62,522 bases of DNA from Bacillus sp. FJAT-27251 (GTDB taxonomy: Bacteria; Bacillota; Bacilli; Bacillales; Cytobacillaceae). Both the position numbers and the translations under genes were made by a program. The notes under the pieces were generated by a model. It was given only the letters and a program-made list of their open reading frames with translations, made no database searches and was not told the origin of the DNA. This document shows positions 17,674 to 28,751 of this stretch, piece after piece; positions within the stretch are counted from its first letter, which is position 1; every line of letters begins with the position of its first letter. The stretch spans positions 2,317,522-2,380,043 of the forward strand of contig NZ_LIGG01000001.1 in assembly GCF_001273925.1 (NCBI RefSeq), read 5' to 3'.

Positions 17674-18615
17674 ATGGAGCTGCTCGTCGTAAAAGGTTTG
17701 ACGAAGAAATTCAAGGATTTGGAGGCAGTTAAAAAAGTTGCCTTTTCCGTGGAAAAAGGAGAAGCCTTCGGTCTGCTGGGCCCTAATGGGGCAGGAAAAA
17801 CGACCACAATCCAAATGATCACCGGCTTATTTCCGCCTACATCCGGGCAGATTTTTATCGATGGATTTGATATGGTTAAAAACCCAAAGAAGGCACAAAG
17901 CATGATTGGCATCGTTCCGCAGGAAATTGCCCTCTATCCTGCCATGAGTGCGGCAGAGAACCTGAAATTTTGGGGGAGGATGTATGGAGTGACAGGAGCC
18001 GAGCTCGAGCACCGGGTGTCAGATATCCTAGAACTAATCGGCCTTAAGGACCGGGCGAAAGACAAGGTGGGTACCTTTTCGGGAGGAATGAAGCGCAGGG
18101 TGAATATTGGCGCAGCCATTATGCATAAACCGCATCTCTTGATCATGGATGAACCTACAGTCGGAATTGACCCGCAGTCACGTTCGCATATTTTGGAGAC
18201 GGTAAAGCAGCTGAACCAGAAAGGGATGACCGTCATCTATACAAGCCACTACATGGAAGAGGTCCAATATCTTTGCCAGAGGGTCGGAATTATGGATCAT
18301 GGCGTATTTATTACGAGTGGAACCATCCCGGAGCTGCGGGAGACCATTGGCGACCGGTCGCGGATCAACCTGGATCTTGCCTCCCCTGCAGAGGGGATTG
18401 TGCTTGATGCCGGGCAGCTCGCTGGCATTGACCAGGCTGATATTGTCATGAATCCTCTGCAGATCACGATTTTCCACAAGGACCCCCAGCTGGTCCTTGC
18501 CGGGCTGATACAGCATGTGACAAGCCTTGGCTTGGCGATAAAGGGAGTTGAAATCATCGAGCCTAATCTTGAAAGTGTCTTTCTGCATTTGACTGGCAGA
18601 AGCCTGCGCGATTAA
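17674..18615 (+). CDS. ABC transporter ATP-binding protein (ABC-2 exporter)
   Basis: A 313-residue ATPase with Walker A GPNGAGKTTT near residue 39, Q-loop VPQEIALYP, signature TFSGGMKRR, Walker B LLIMDEPTVGID and the switch histidine in TSHYMEE. The C-terminal extension after residue 220 is typical of DrrA/CcmA-type drug or lipid export ATPases. It is the first gene of a three-gene operon with two ABC-2 permeases. The arrangement resembles B. subtilis lnrLMN (yfiLMN), which exports linearmycin, but the substrate cannot be read from sequence. Confidence 0.93.
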   Translation: MELLVVKGLTKKFKDLEAVKKVAFSVEKGEAFGLLGPNGAGKTTTIQMITGLFPPTSGQIFIDGFDMVKNPKKAQSMIGIVPQEIALYPAMSAAENLKFWGRMYGVTGAELEHRVSDILELIGLKDRAKDKVGTFSGGMKRRVNIGAAIMHKPHLLIMDEPTVGIDPQSRSHILETVKQLNQKGMTVIYTSHYMEEVQYLCQRVGIMDHGVFITSGTIPELRETIGDRSRINLDLASPAEGIVLDAGQLAGIDQADIVMNPLQITIFHKDPQLVLAGLIQHVTSLGLAIKGVEIIEPNLESVFLHLTGRSLRD

Positions 18616-18627
18616 GGAGGGAGAGGG

Positions 18628-19830
18628 ATGGGGTATTGGTGGCTGGCAGCAAAAGATGCGCTGCTAATGGTTCGCGATAAAAAAGCGCTGTTGACACTCG
18701 TATTTATGCCAGTTTTGTTAATCGGTATTTTAGGAGCAGCATTCGGAAACATGTTCTCGGAAGGCGATGCTGATGTTCCAGTTTTTACTCTTGGGATCGT
18801 CAACCAAGATGAAGGGCTGATGGGCGGGTATCTCGAAAAAGCAGTTTTTACTGAGATGATGGGAAAAGAAATTACCGTCAAAAACTTCAGTCATGAGGAA
18901 GTGTTGGTCGAGCTGGAAGAAAAGAGGGCTGCAGCAGGTTTGATTCTGCCTGCCGCCTTTTCCGAAAGCTTAATGGCAGGAAAAGCCGTTTCGCTTGAAA
19001 TTATTTCGGCTCCGGGGAATGAGTTTCCTGCAATGATTGTGGAGAATGTGGTGCAGCAATTTTCCCGTCAGTCAGCCGTCCAGGCGGAGGGCATGAAATT
19101 CGCTGCTGAAGAGTCGGCAAAAAGAGGAGAACCTTTTCAGCCGGAAAATTTCTTAAACATGGAAGAGAGCAATGTATTTCCGGTTATTGAGGAAGTGGGT
19201 GTCGAGTCTGACCGCTCTCAAGTTGGGTCGTTCCAGTATTATGCGGCCGGTATGGGAGTAATGTTCCTGCTCATGACCGTGGTAACCGGTGTCGGAAGCA
19301 TGATTGAAGAGAAAGAGCAGGAAGTATACCGACGCCTGCTGGTTACCCGGCTGACTTACTCCCAGTATCTCCTGGGAAAGCTGCTTGGACTGTTGTTATT
19401 GTCAGTACTCCAGCTTGGGGTCATTATTCTCGGCACAAGTGTGCTGTTTGGTGTGCACTGGGGAAACTCGCTTGCGGGCGTGATCCTGATTGGATTTGCG
19501 TTTGTATTTAGTGCCTGCGGTCTTGGCATCCTCTTCGGTTCGCTGGCCAATACCGAAAAAGCCTTCAGCGCTGGAGGAATGCTTGGAACGCAGATTCTTG
19601 CCGCTGCAGGAGGCAGCATGGTGCCTCTGTATATGTTCCCGGATTGGGTCAACTCAGTGATGCGGGTTTTTCCCAATGCGCTTGCTTTGCAAAGCTTTCT
19701 CGACTTGATGTCTGGCGAAGGTTTAAGGGATGTGGCAGGAGAGGCCGCTGCATTGTTCCTCATAGGCTGCCTGTTCCTTTTGGCTGCCTGGCTAAGACTT
19801 GCAGCAGGGAGGAGGAAGTCTTATGCCTAA
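18628..19830 (+). CDS. ABC-2 type permease, first subunit
   Basis: A 400-residue membrane protein with the ABC-2 plan: one N-terminal helix (LLTLVFMPVLLIGILGAAFG), a large extracellular domain to about residue 200, then five or six helices including MGVMFLLMTVVTGVGSMIEE and LLGLLLLSVLQLGVIILG. The motif EEKEQEVYRRLLVTRLT is the cytoplasmic coupling helix region. ATG 18628 follows GGAGGGAGAGGG. It overlaps the next permease gene by 8 bases, so the two probably form a heterodimer. Confidence 0.9.
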   Translation: MGYWWLAAKDALLMVRDKKALLTLVFMPVLLIGILGAAFGNMFSEGDADVPVFTLGIVNQDEGLMGGYLEKAVFTEMMGKEITVKNFSHEEVLVELEEKRAAAGLILPAAFSESLMAGKAVSLEIISAPGNEFPAMIVENVVQQFSRQSAVQAEGMKFAAEESAKRGEPFQPENFLNMEESNVFPVIEEVGVESDRSQVGSFQYYAAGMGVMFLLMTVVTGVGSMIEEKEQEVYRRLLVTRLTYSQYLLGKLLGLLLLSVLQLGVIILGTSVLFGVHWGNSLAGVILIGFAFVFSACGLGILFGSLANTEKAFSAGGMLGTQILAAAGGSMVPLYMFPDWVNSVMRVFPNALALQSFLDLMSGEGLRDVAGEAAALFLIGCLFLLAAWLRLAAGRRKSYA

Positions 19831-20950
19831 AGTGTTTGCAATTGCCATGCTTCATATGAAAACGATGCTCAAATCCCCGGCGGGAATCATTTTAATGTTT
19901 ATTATGCCGCTTGTTTTCAGCATCATTTTTGGAAATATGTCCGGAGAAGGGAATTCTTCCAAACCGATTGTCCTGGTTGTGGCAGGAAAGGATGCCAACA
20001 GCCGGCAAATGGTCAATTTGCTAAAGGACAATCATCAATACACATGGGAAGAAACAACGATAAATGAGGCTGCCCAGCGCGTGAAGGCGCAGGAAGCGAT
20101 TGCCGCCGTCAGAATACATGGAGACATGGAAACCAGAATCAAACAGAAACAGCGTTTGTTCGAGGTGATCAGCCAGCGCAAGTCACAGGAGTATTTCACG
20201 CTCCTGCCTTTCCTCGAAGGAGCGGGCAGAACGGCGGTCGCTTCATTTGAATGGAGCGAAAATATGGAAAGCGGATCTGCTGCCCTTTTACTGGAAAGAA
20301 TCGGAGAAAGGGAAGGAGTCCATCTCCAGAAGAAGGTTATCCAGAGAGAGGGTGCACAGCGGGAAGCTGTCAGTCTGATGACTATCGGCTTTGTCCTGAT
20401 GTTTATGATGTTTGGCATATCGGGTGCCGCCTCCTCCATTCTTGACGAGAGAAAAGCCGGCACTTGGCAGCGGCTGCTGGTCACTCCTGTGTCACAGACT
20501 CAAATTCTCGGGGGATATTTGCTCTCCTACTTTTTAATGGGATGGATTCAATTAGCCGTTTTAATGGTGATTATGACTCTCTTCTTTCATGCAATATGGG
20601 GGAATTTACTGTATTTCATCCCATTTGCATCGCTGATTATTATCCTGATTTCGGGCTTTGGACTTATGATAGCAGGATTGGTGAAAACTAGCCAGCAGGC
20701 GGGAGCGCTCAATACTGTTCTCATTGTCAGCACCTGTATGCTTGGCGGTGTATACTGGCCTCTTGAGGTTGTTCCAGTATTTATGCAGCAAATAGCGAAA
20801 GCGGTTCCGCAAAGCTGGATGATGCTCGGATTGCGCGAAATCATCAGCGGAAGCCTCCATTCTGCCACCCTTGTCAAATCGGCGTTCATCCTGCTGGGCT
20901 TCAGTGTGGTTTTTTACGCGGTGGGAATATCAAAGGTGAAATTTCATTAA
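19823..20950 (+). CDS. ABC-2 type permease, second subunit
   Basis: A 375-residue paralogue of the preceding permease: an N-terminal helix (GIILMFIMPLVFSIIFGNM), an extracellular domain, then helices such as LMTIGFVLMFMMFGISGAAS with the coupling motif DERKAGTWQRLLVTPVS. The ATG at 19823 has GGAGGAAG upstream, overlaps the previous gene by 8 bases and fits the family start. Earlier in-frame codons lie inside the upstream gene. Confidence 0.9.
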   Translation: MPKVFAIAMLHMKTMLKSPAGIILMFIMPLVFSIIFGNMSGEGNSSKPIVLVVAGKDANSRQMVNLLKDNHQYTWEETTINEAAQRVKAQEAIAAVRIHGDMETRIKQKQRLFEVISQRKSQEYFTLLPFLEGAGRTAVASFEWSENMESGSAALLLERIGEREGVHLQKKVIQREGAQREAVSLMTIGFVLMFMMFGISGAASSILDERKAGTWQRLLVTPVSQTQILGGYLLSYFLMGWIQLAVLMVIMTLFFHAIWGNLLYFIPFASLIIILISGFGLMIAGLVKTSQQAGALNTVLIVSTCMLGGVYWPLEVVPVFMQQIAKAVPQSWMMLGLREIISGSLHSATLVKSAFILLGFSVVFYAVGISKVKFH

Positions 20951-20953
20951 GGA

Positions 20954-20982
20954 TGGCCAAGAACCTCTGCTTGGCCTTTTTC
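20954..20982 (+). terminator. Intrinsic terminator after the ABC exporter operon
   Basis: GGCCAAG pairs with CTTGGCC around an 8-base loop, followed by five T. Confidence 0.85.
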
Positions 20983-21071
20983 GTTTGAAAGCAGGCGGGA
21001 ATTTTACGCCAACTGGAAAGCTGTCGGCCCCCCGAATGGAGAAAACCCCCACTGAAGAACCGTGTCTTGTA

Positions 21072-21080
21072 TGATATAAT
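21072..21080 (+). promoter_or_regulatory. Extended -10 promoter of mutS
   Basis: TGATATAAT at 21072-21080 is a perfect extended -10 (TGnTATAAT) 45 bases before the mutS start. No clear -35 box is seen, which such promoters tolerate. Confidence 0.6.
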
Positions 21081-21124
21081 AGATTTTTAGAAAAGGATCA
21101 AACATGTTTTTGGGGGACTTATGA

Positions 21125-23845
21125 ATGGCTGCTTATACGCCGATGATGTTGCAATATTTACAGATAAAGGCAGATTACCAGGATGCCTTTTTATTCTTTC
21201 GCCTTGGCGATTTTTATGAAATGTTTTTTGAAGACGCAATAAAGGCATCGCAGGAATTGGAAATCACGCTGACCAGCCGTGACGGCGGCGGGACGGAGAG
21301 AATTCCAATGTGCGGGGTGCCTTACCATTCTGCGCAGGGGTACATTGAACAGCTCATCCAAAAAGGGTACAAGGTCGCCATTTGCGAGCAGACGGAAGAT
21401 CCCAAGGCAGCAAAAGGGGTTGTCCGCCGTGAAGTTGTTCAGCTGATAACACCGGGAACTCTCATGGAAGGACGGGGCCTGAATGATAAGGAGAATAACT
21501 TCATTGCATCTGTTTCCGCTTTCGAGGGCGGTACATATGGGTTTGCCTGCAGCGACCTTTCGACCGGGGAAAGCCGGGTGACACTGCTCGCCGGGAATTT
21601 TGATGATGTGCTGAACGAACTGTCCTTGTCCGGTTCAAAGGAAGTGGTACTTGATTCTTCCACCCCGGACGAGCTTCAGAAAAGGCTGGCAGAGCGGTCT
21701 GTCCTCGCAATCTCTTATGAAGATAATACAGAGGTAAGCGAAGCCTATACGAATCTTCTTGAGGGCTTGGATAAAGAAGACGCAAAACTTTCTGCAGCCA
21801 GGCTGTTTAACTATCTTCACCGGACGCAAAAACGGAACCTCGATCATCTGCAGCCTGTCACATTTTATGAAATCCAGCAATATATGAAAATTGACTTCTT
21901 TTCAAAGCGAAATCTGGAACTGACGGAAACAATTCGTTCCACAGCGAAAAAAGGGTCGCTTCTTTGGCTCCTGGATGAAACAAAAACGGCGATGGGGGGC
22001 CGGATGCTCAAACAGTGGATCAACCGCCCGCTTATCAGCATCCAGGGAATACAAAGCCGGCAGGAAGTGGTGGAGCTGTTTATCTCCCACTTTTTTGAGC
22101 GTCATGAAATCCGTGAAAAGCTGAAAGAGGTCTACGATTTGGAGCGGCTCGCCGGAAGGGTGGCCTTTGGCAATGTCAATGCCCGAGACCTGGTACAGCT
22201 CAAGAAATCCCTGATGCAGGTTCCTGTCTTAAAGAAGACGCTGAATACGATGGGGGCAGAGGCGGCAGACCGTCTTGCCGAGAAGCTGGATCCCTGCGAA
22301 GAGGTTACAGACCTGCTTGAGCAGGCGTTGGTCGAAAACCCGCCTATTTCTGTTAAAGAGGGCAATATCATCCGCGATGGCTATGATGGGCAGCTTGACC
22401 AGTACCGTGATGCCAGCCGTAACGGAAAAACGTGGATTGCCAGTCTCGAACGCCAAGAGCGGGAAAAGACGGGCATCAAATCTTTGAAAATCGGCTATAA
22501 CCGTGTGTTTGGCTATTATATCGAAGTCACAAAGGCCAACCTGCATCTTCTTCAGGAAGGCCAATATGAGCGGAAGCAGACTCTCTCGAATGCCGAGCGT
22601 TTTATCACTCCGGAATTGAAAGAGAAAGAGGATTTGATTTTACAGGCGGAAGAAAAGATTGTTGAGCTGGAATACGACATTTTTGTCAACATCCGGGAAA
22701 CGGTGAAAGAATTCATTCCAAGATTGCAGGCCCTCTCCAAGGCGGTCAGCGAGCTGGATGTTTTGACAAGCTTTGCTGAGCTGAGCGAGCAGCGGCATTA
22801 TGTGAAACCGGCATTTACGGAGGAGCGGAAAATCCTCCTGAAGGACGGCCGCCATCCTGTTGTTGAAAAAGTGATGTCTGCCCAGGAATACGTGCCAAAT
22901 GACTGTTATATGGACAGCGAACGGGAACTTCTGCTGATTACAGGTCCGAACATGTCTGGTAAAAGCACCTATATGAGACAGATTGCCTTGACGGCGATCA
23001 TGGCTCAGATTGGCTGTTTTGTACCAGCATCAGAAGCGATATTGCCTGTCTTTGACCAGGTATTTACCAGGATTGGGGCAGCAGACGATTTGATTTCCGG
23101 GCAGAGTACTTTTATGGTTGAAATGCTTGAAGCCAACAATGCGATTGCGAATGCGACTGAAAACAGCCTGATTCTATTTGATGAAATCGGCCGCGGAACG
23201 TCCACTTATGACGGCATGGCACTTGCCCAGGCCATTATCGAGTATATCCATGATAAAATTGGCGCGAAAACTTTATTTTCTACACACTACCACGAGCTGA
23301 CGGCCCTGGACCAGGAACTGGGCAAGCTCAAGAACATCCATGTTTCAGCCATTGAACAAAACGGCAAAGTCGTGTTCCTTCATAAAATCAAGGAAGGGGC
23401 CGCAGATAAGAGCTACGGAATCCATGTCGCGCAGCTGGCGGAACTGCCTGCCGAGCTCATCGTCCGCGCAGCGGAAATACTTGAGGCACTTGAAAACAAG
23501 GATAAGACAGACACTGCATCTCAGCAGTCATCCAGTCCGATGGCTTCCACAGGCGGCCGGAGAACTGGCGAACTAGCCGGTTCCTTTAAGGACGGCTTGG
23601 CCGGACCAATATCCACGCCCGCAGCTGTAAAGGAAGCTGAACCTGCACTTCAGCAAGCTATTGAAAAGAGCGAGGAAGAAGCCCAGCTTTCCTTCTTTGA
23701 AGAGGTACCGCCAGTGAAACACTCCGCGGCAAGCAAGAAGGAAAAACGTGTTCTCGATAAGCTGAATGAACTTGATATTCTTGATATGACACCGCTGCAG
23801 GCGATGAACATGCTGTACGATTTACAGCGAAAACTGAGGAATTAA
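21125..23845 (+). CDS. mutS: DNA mismatch repair protein MutS
   Basis: A 906-residue mismatch recogniser. The mismatch-wedge motif GDFYEMF lies near residue 32, Walker [15 protein letters not shown] near 605, Walker [17 protein letters not shown] near 680 and THYHEL near 720. A clamp-binding motif, QLSFFEE, lies near residue 855. The protein is somewhat longer than B. subtilis MutS because of a poorly conserved linker around residues 795-850. ATG 21125 follows TGGGGGAC. It forms an operon with mutL, 30 bases downstream. Confidence 0.97.
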   Translation: MAAYTPMMLQYLQIKADYQDAFLFFRLGDFYEMFFEDAIKASQELEITLTSRDGGGTERIPMCGVPYHSAQGYIEQLIQKGYKVAICEQTEDPKAAKGVVRREVVQLITPGTLMEGRGLNDKENNFIASVSAFEGGTYGFACSDLSTGESRVTLLAGNFDDVLNELSLSGSKEVVLDSSTPDELQKRLAERSVLAISYEDNTEVSEAYTNLLEGLDKEDAKLSAARLFNYLHRTQKRNLDHLQPVTFYEIQQYMKIDFFSKRNLELTETIRSTAKKGSLLWLLDETKTAMGGRMLKQWINRPLISIQGIQSRQEVVELFISHFFERHEIREKLKEVYDLERLAGRVAFGNVNARDLVQLKKSLMQVPVLKKTLNTMGAEAADRLAEKLDPCEEVTDLLEQALVENPPISVKEGNIIRDGYDGQLDQYRDASRNGKTWIASLERQEREKTGIKSLKIGYNRVFGYYIEVTKANLHLLQEGQYERKQTLSNAERFITPELKEKEDLILQAEEKIVELEYDIFVNIRETVKEFIPRLQALSKAVSELDVLTSFAELSEQRHYVKPAFTEERKILLKDGRHPVVEKVMSAQEYVPNDCYMDSERELLLITGPNMSGKSTYMRQIALTAIMAQIGCFVPASEAILPVFDQVFTRIGAADDLISGQSTFMVEMLEANNAIANATENSLILFDEIGRGTSTYDGMALAQAIIEYIHDKIGAKTLFSTHYHELTALDQELGKLKNIHVSAIEQNGKVVFLHKIKEGAADKSYGIHVAQLAELPAELIVRAAEILEALENKDKTDTASQQSSSPMASTGGRRTGELAGSFKDGLAGPISTPAAVKEAEPALQQAIEKSEEEAQLSFFEEVPPVKHSAASKKEKRVLDKLNELDILDMTPLQAMNMLYDLQRKLRN

Positions 23846-23875
23846 CCTTACGATACTTTTACGGAGGGGGAGAAG

Positions 23876-25906
23876 ATGGGGAAAATTAGGCAGCTTGATG
23901 ATGCACTTTCGAACAAAATTGCGGCTGGAGAGGTCGTCGAACGCCCGGCTTCGGTTGTAAAGGAATTGGTGGAAAACGCGATAGACGCCGGAAGTACGGT
24001 CGTGGAAATCGAGATTGAAGAAGCGGGCATGGCAAAGATCAGGATTACTGACAATGGGGACGGCATTGAGGAGGACGATGTCCTTGCCGCCTTTCAGCGT
24101 CATGCTACAAGCAAAATCAAGGATGAAAACGACCTCTTCCGGATCAGGACGTTAGGTTTCCGCGGTGAGGCACTGCCAAGCATTGCTTCCGTCTCCCGCC
24201 TCGAAATGAAGACGTCAACGGGGCAGGATGCCGGAACAAAGGTGCTGATAGAGGGCGGAAAGGTCGTTAGTGTTGAAAAGGCCGACAGCCGCAAAGGGAC
24301 CGACATTACCGTTACCGACCTGTTTTTCAACACCCCGGCCCGCCTTAAATATATGAAGACGATCCATACGGAGCTTGGGAATATCACTGATGTGGTCAAC
24401 CGCATCTCCCTTGCGCATCCCGAAGTGTCGCTCAGGCTTGTGCACAATGGGCGCAAGCTTTTGAACACGAATGGAAATGGCGATCCAAGACAGGTTCTTG
24501 CCGCCATCTATGGCATGAATATGGTGAAAAGCATGGTGGAAATTTCCGCAGAATCCCTTGATTATAAAATCAGCGGCTGGATCACCCTGCCTGAAGTCAC
24601 CAGGGCCTCGAGGAACTATATCTCCACAATGATCAATGGCCGGTTCATTAAAAATTATGCGTTGGCAAAAGCCATCCAGGAAGGCTATCATACATTGCTT
24701 CCGATCGGGCGCTACCCAGTTGCACTCCTCGATATCCAAATGGATCCCCTGCTGGTGGATGTCAATGTGCATCCTTCCAAAATGGAGGTCCGCTTGAGCA
24801 AGGAGCAGGAACTGAACCAGCTTGTCACGGAAGCGATTAAAAATGTATTTAAGACAAAGGAATTGATTCCGGCCGGTTTCGTCTCCAAAAAAGCCGAAAA
24901 GCCCAAGTCGGAGCAGACCTTCCTAGAGCTCGAGCACCTGCCTGATTGGCGGCAAGGCTTGAACAAGGGGGATGCATGGACCGGCAGCGGCTTGGAAGAG
25001 CAGGCGACAGGGCCTGCCACGCGTGATGCTGCTGAGGAACCTGCCTGGGAGCAGGACCTTCCTGAGGCAACAAAGGCCGAAGTCCCTGCTCCTGGCGGTT
25101 GGCCCAGCGGCAGGCTGGAAGTCCGTGAACGGGCATTGGAGGAGAATCTGTCCGAGGGTATTCCTTCAAATGGGACTGGCGACAAAATGCTGGAACAAGG
25201 TGATGTAAGACCGGTTCGGATGAATGGATTGCATGAGGAAGACAGAAGAGCAGAGGTCTGCCTAGAAAACGAATCATTTGCGGTGCCAAAGCCGCAAGTG
25301 GGGGACAGTGAAGCTGTCTCATCACGGGTACCGCCTCTCTATCCGATTGGCCAAATGCATGGAACCTATATATTGGCGCAAAATGACCGCGGCTTGTATA
25401 TCATTGACCAGCATGCCGCCCAGGAACGGATCAAGTATGAATATTTCCGCGAGAAGGTCGGCCAGGTGGCAAGTGAGCTTCAGGATATGCTCGTGCCGCT
25501 GACTTTCGAGTATTCACCTGATGACTGCATCCGGATTGATGAGTACCTTCATGAACTCGAGAAGGTGGGAGTCTTCCTTGAATCCTTCGGGCATAACAGC
25601 TATATTGTCCGCTCCCATCCGCAGTGGTTTCCGCGCGGTGAGGAGAAAGAACTGATCGAAGAGATGATCGAGCAGCTCTTGTCGATGAAAAGGGTGGATG
25701 TCAAGAAATTGCGTGAGGAAGCGGCAATCCTGATGAGCTGCAAAGGCTCCATCAAGGCCAACCGCCATCTGCGCAACGATGAGATCCAATCATTGCTGGA
25801 CGAACTTAGACGATCATCCGACCCATTCACCTGTCCGCACGGCCGTCCAATCATCATCCATTACTCCACTTACGAGATGGAGAAAATGTTCAAGAGGGTT
25901 ATGTAA
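23876..25906 (+). CDS. mutL: DNA mismatch repair endonuclease MutL
   Basis: A 676-residue MutL. The N-terminal GHKL ATPase shows [19 protein letters not shown] and [10 protein letters not shown] variable acidic linker spans about 345-480. The C-terminal nuclease domain carries [12 protein letters not shown] (DQHA(x)2E(x)4E) near 515, a clamp-contact motif QDMLVP near 540, and CPHGRPII near 655. These mark the nicking endonuclease type found in bacteria without MutH. The ATG at 23876 has GGAGGGGGAG upstream. A strong terminator shared with the convergent mreBH-like gene ends the operon. Confidence 0.97.
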   Translation: MGKIRQLDDALSNKIAAGEVVERPASVVKELVENAIDAGSTVVEIEIEEAGMAKIRITDNGDGIEEDDVLAAFQRHATSKIKDENDLFRIRTLGFRGEALPSIASVSRLEMKTSTGQDAGTKVLIEGGKVVSVEKADSRKGTDITVTDLFFNTPARLKYMKTIHTELGNITDVVNRISLAHPEVSLRLVHNGRKLLNTNGNGDPRQVLAAIYGMNMVKSMVEISAESLDYKISGWITLPEVTRASRNYISTMINGRFIKNYALAKAIQEGYHTLLPIGRYPVALLDIQMDPLLVDVNVHPSKMEVRLSKEQELNQLVTEAIKNVFKTKELIPAGFVSKKAEKPKSEQTFLELEHLPDWRQGLNKGDAWTGSGLEEQATGPATRDAAEEPAWEQDLPEATKAEVPAPGGWPSGRLEVRERALEENLSEGIPSNGTGDKMLEQGDVRPVRMNGLHEEDRRAEVCLENESFAVPKPQVGDSEAVSSRVPPLYPIGQMHGTYILAQNDRGLYIIDQHAAQERIKYEYFREKVGQVASELQDMLVPLTFEYSPDDCIRIDEYLHELEKVGVFLESFGHNSYIVRSHPQWFPRGEEKELIEEMIEQLLSMKRVDVKKLREEAAILMSCKGSIKANRHLRNDEIQSLLDELRRSSDPFTCPHGRPIIIHYSTYEMEKMFKRVM

Positions 25907-25939
25907 AAAAAGCGCATCCGAAGCCGGATGCGCTTTTTT
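25905..25939. terminator. Bidirectional terminator between mutL and the MreB paralogue
   Basis: AAAAAAGCGCATCCG pairs with CGGATGCGCTTTTTT around a four-base loop, so it can act on both strands for the convergent genes. Confidence 0.9.
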
Positions 25940-25998
25940 GATGTTGTGATTATGAATGAAAAGGCCGATACCCTAAGGCAGGGCTTTTTGAATAGCAG

Positions 25999-27006
25999 CT
26001 ATTTCGCCAGCGGCTGCAATTTGTGGATATACTTCAAGGCCTGTCCCGTACCTACTGCCACCGATTCCAGAGGATTCTGTGCGAGATGTACAGGGACGAC
26101 GATTTCCTTGCTGAGCCAGTCCTGCATGCCATTAAGCAGGGATCCGCCGCCTGTGAGGATGACACCCCGGTCGACGATGTCGCCGCTTAGTTCGGCAGGG
26201 CAGTCTTCAAGTGTTTTCCTGATAGTCTCCAAAACTTGAAGCATTGATTCCTTCAGGCAGTCGCTAATTTCATAGGAGTTTAGAGTGATGGTGCTTGGCA
26301 GCCCGGTTACAAGGTCTCGGCCGCGGACTTCCATCTCAAGCTGCTCATGCTCGATAGGAGCATAACCAATCTCCATTTTGATCCTTTCCGCTGTCCTCTC
26401 ACCAATCAAAACATTATAAGCTTTCCGTACATACTGAATGATGTGCTCATCAAACCTATCACCGCCAATGCGGATGGAATGGCAGGCAACAACGCCTCCG
26501 TAGGATATGATGGCTACTTCCGTTGTGCCTCCGCCGATATCAACGACCACATTGGCTACAGGTTCATCAACAGGAAGGCCTGCTCCAATTGCAGCAGCAA
26601 CGGGCTCTTCAATGATATGTACCTTGCGGGCTCCGGCATTGCGGACTGCTTCAAGAATGGCACGGCGCTCGGCGCTGGTTGAGCCTGAAGGGGTGCAGAC
26701 AACCACATTGGGCTTGCGCAAAGAAAAGCCCCCCGTTTTAGCCGCCTTTTTCATCACCTGGGAAAGCATGTCTGTGGTGATATCAAAATCCGCGATGACG
26801 CCATCTCTCAGCGGACGGATGGCAATGATTTTTTCGGGTGTCTTCCCGATCATTTCTTTCGCTTCATGGCCGATAGCCACAACTTTCTTGCTATCCGTAT
26901 CAATGGCCACAACGGATGGTTCGTTAAGAGCAATGCCTTTATTTTTACTATAAACAAGTGTATTAGCCGTTCCTAGGTCGATACCAATTTCAGCTTGTGA
27001 GATCAT
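25999..27006 (-). CDS. mreBH: MreB/Mbl-family actin homologue, MreBH-like
   Basis: A 335-residue bacterial actin with the phosphate-1 motif [12 protein letters not shown] at the start, [14 protein letters not shown] near 160 and [11 protein letters not shown] near 285. These filaments guide lateral wall synthesis with RodZ-type proteins (YmfM at 3.7 kb) and wall hydrolases. It stands alone, apart from mreCD, which favours Mbl or MreBH over MreB itself. In B. subtilis no mreB-type gene lies between mutL and miaA, so this is a position difference. Assignment to MreBH rather than Mbl is moderate. Confidence 0.85.
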   Translation of the reverse strand: MISQAEIGIDLGTANTLVYSKNKGIALNEPSVVAIDTDSKKVVAIGHEAKEMIGKTPEKIIAIRPLRDGVIADFDITTDMLSQVMKKAAKTGGFSLRKPNVVVCTPSGSTSAERRAILEAVRNAGARKVHIIEEPVAAAIGAGLPVDEPVANVVVDIGGGTTEVAIISYGGVVACHSIRIGGDRFDEHIIQYVRKAYNVLIGERTAERIKMEIGYAPIEHEQLEMEVRGRDLVTGLPSTITLNSYEISDCLKESMLQVLETIRKTLEDCPAELSGDIVDRGVILTGGGSLLNGMQDWLSKEIVVPVHLAQNPLESVAVGTGQALKYIHKLQPLAK

Positions 27007-27264
27007 TATTTTTCACCCATTTTCCTTATTATTAAGTTATCACTATATAATCTTCTATAAAAATTAACACGAATCAGGGGGTGGGGTGTCGATTGTTATC
27101 GAATCGTTAACCAATTGTAAAAACAGTGGTAAATAAAGCAAAATTACGGATGAGTTTGGAAAAAAATAAGGAAGAAAGGAATGGGCAATTAGCATTGCGG
27201 GTATAATATTTTGATGTTCAACTGCTTTCAGGGTTACAATAGATGATATAAACATAAAGGCAGT

Positions 27265-28230
27265 GTGAAGAATTTGGATAAAAAACAAAAGCTGCTGGTC
27301 CTGATTGGCCCGACGGCCGTCGGCAAAACGAAAACGAGCATCGAGCTCGCGGCCAGGTTCAATGGCGAGATTATCAGCGGCGACTCCATGCAGATTTATA
27401 AAGGGATGGACATCGGAACCGCCAAAATTACAAAAAGTGAGATGCAGGGAATACCCCACCATCTTATAGATATCAAAAATCCCGATGATTCTTTTTCAGC
27501 AGCAGAATTTCAGCAGCTGGTCCGCGAAAAAATCACCGAAATTACCAGCCGCGGCAAACTGCCGATGATCGTTGGGGGAACAGGATTGTATATCCAGTCG
27601 GTGATTTACGATTACCAATTTTCCGACGTGCCATCCGATCCGGATTTCCGTTTGGAGCTTGAAAGAACGGCTGACGAAAAAGGTGCAGAGGCGGTGCATG
27701 CACAGCTTTGGGAGGTGGATCCGGACAGCGCGGAACGAATCCATCCGAATAATGTCCGCCGCGTCATCCGTGCACTTGAAATCCACCATTGCACCGGGAA
27801 GTCGATGACAGAGTATCAGGAACAGCAGGATGCGGAACTTTTATACGATACATGCCTGGTAGGGCTTACGATGGACCGCGAACGGCTTTATGAACGAATC
27901 AACATGCGGGTGGACCTGATGATGGAGGAAGGGCTGCTGGATGAGGTAAAATCGTTGTATGCCAAGGGGTTAAGGGACTGCCAAAGCATCCAGGCAATCG
28001 GTTATAAAGAGTTGTATGATTATCTGGATGGCAAGGTGAGCCTTAAGGATGCTATTGAAAATTTAAAGCAGAATTCCCGTCGCTATGCCAAAAGGCAGCT
28101 GACGTGGTTTCGAAACAAAATGAATGTGGAATGGTTTACCATGCCGATAGACGGAGCAGAGGCAGAAAAAAAAATTGCCGAAATTTCCAGCTATGTTGAA
28201 GGAAAGCTCCAAATAAAGGCGAATACATAA
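27265..28230 (+). CDS. miaA: tRNA dimethylallyltransferase MiaA
   Basis: A 321-residue enzyme that prenylates A37 of tRNAs reading UNN codons, the substrate for MiaB. It shows the P-loop GPTAVGKTKTS near residue 14, SGDSMQIYKGMDIGTAK, and the DMAPP/tRNA motif GGTGLYIQSV near 105. The start is uncertain: GTG at 27265 follows AAAGG by 4 bases, and TTG at 27274 is an alternative. It is followed by hfq after 27 bases. Confidence 0.95.
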   Translation: MKNLDKKQKLLVLIGPTAVGKTKTSIELAARFNGEIISGDSMQIYKGMDIGTAKITKSEMQGIPHHLIDIKNPDDSFSAAEFQQLVREKITEITSRGKLPMIVGGTGLYIQSVIYDYQFSDVPSDPDFRLELERTADEKGAEAVHAQLWEVDPDSAERIHPNNVRRVIRALEIHHCTGKSMTEYQEQQDAELLYDTCLVGLTMDRERLYERINMRVDLMMEEGLLDEVKSLYAKGLRDCQSIQAIGYKELYDYLDGKVSLKDAIENLKQNSRRYAKRQLTWFRNKMNVEWFTMPIDGAEAEKKIAEISSYVEGKLQIKANT

Positions 28231-28257
28231 GGATAGAGATAAAAAGGAGGATCTGCA

Positions 28258-28488
28258 ATGAAACAAATTAACATTCAGGACCAGTATCTAAACCAGCTGC
28301 GAAAGGATAACACAAATGTCACGGTCTTTTTATTGAATGGCTTCCAGCTCCGCGGCCAAATCAAAGGCTTTGACAATTTTACGGTTTTATTTGAAACCGA
28401 GGGAAAGCAGCAGCTTGTTTATAAACATGCGATTTCTACGTTCGCGCCGCAAAAAAATGTCCAGATTGACCTTGATCCGCAACAATAA
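28258..28488 (+). CDS. hfq: RNA chaperone Hfq
   Basis: A 76-residue Sm-like hexamer-forming RNA chaperone. Sm1 ([21 protein letters not shown]) and Sm2 with the Hfq signature YKHAIST are complete. The ATG follows AAAAAGGAGGATCTGCA. It probably shares a transcript with miaA and ends at the terminator just behind. Confidence 0.97.
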   Translation: MKQINIQDQYLNQLRKDNTNVTVFLLNGFQLRGQIKGFDNFTVLFETEGKQQLVYKHAISTFAPQKNVQIDLDPQQ

Positions 28489-28511
28489 TCAATCGACATA
28501 TTTCCATAAGA

Positions 28512-28539
28512 AGCCTGCCGGCAATGGCGGGCTTTTTTT
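28512..28539 (+). terminator. Intrinsic terminator after hfq
   Basis: AGCCTGCC (28512-28519) pairs with GGCGGGCT (28526-28533) with one T-G pair, then seven T. Confidence 0.85.
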
Positions 28540-28751
28540 AATGTCTTCCTTTTGCAGCTTTTTTAAAATCGTTTTAATGAATCGTAAGCGATAGGAATAC
28601 ATATAGATATACGGTTATTTCCCGAAACCGGAAAAAGATGACAGCCTGCATGGAGAGGCCGCATTCCTTTGTCTTTGCGGCTAATGGAAGAAAGGCTTTT
28701 ATCGCAAAGGCATCACGAGTACATTGTGTTTTAGAATAGAGGTGAAAAGCT

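Noticed and set aside
24712-25185. 157-codon minus-strand frame opposite mutL
   Set aside because: It overlaps the low-complexity linker of mutL and lacks a ribosome site or recognisable motif.
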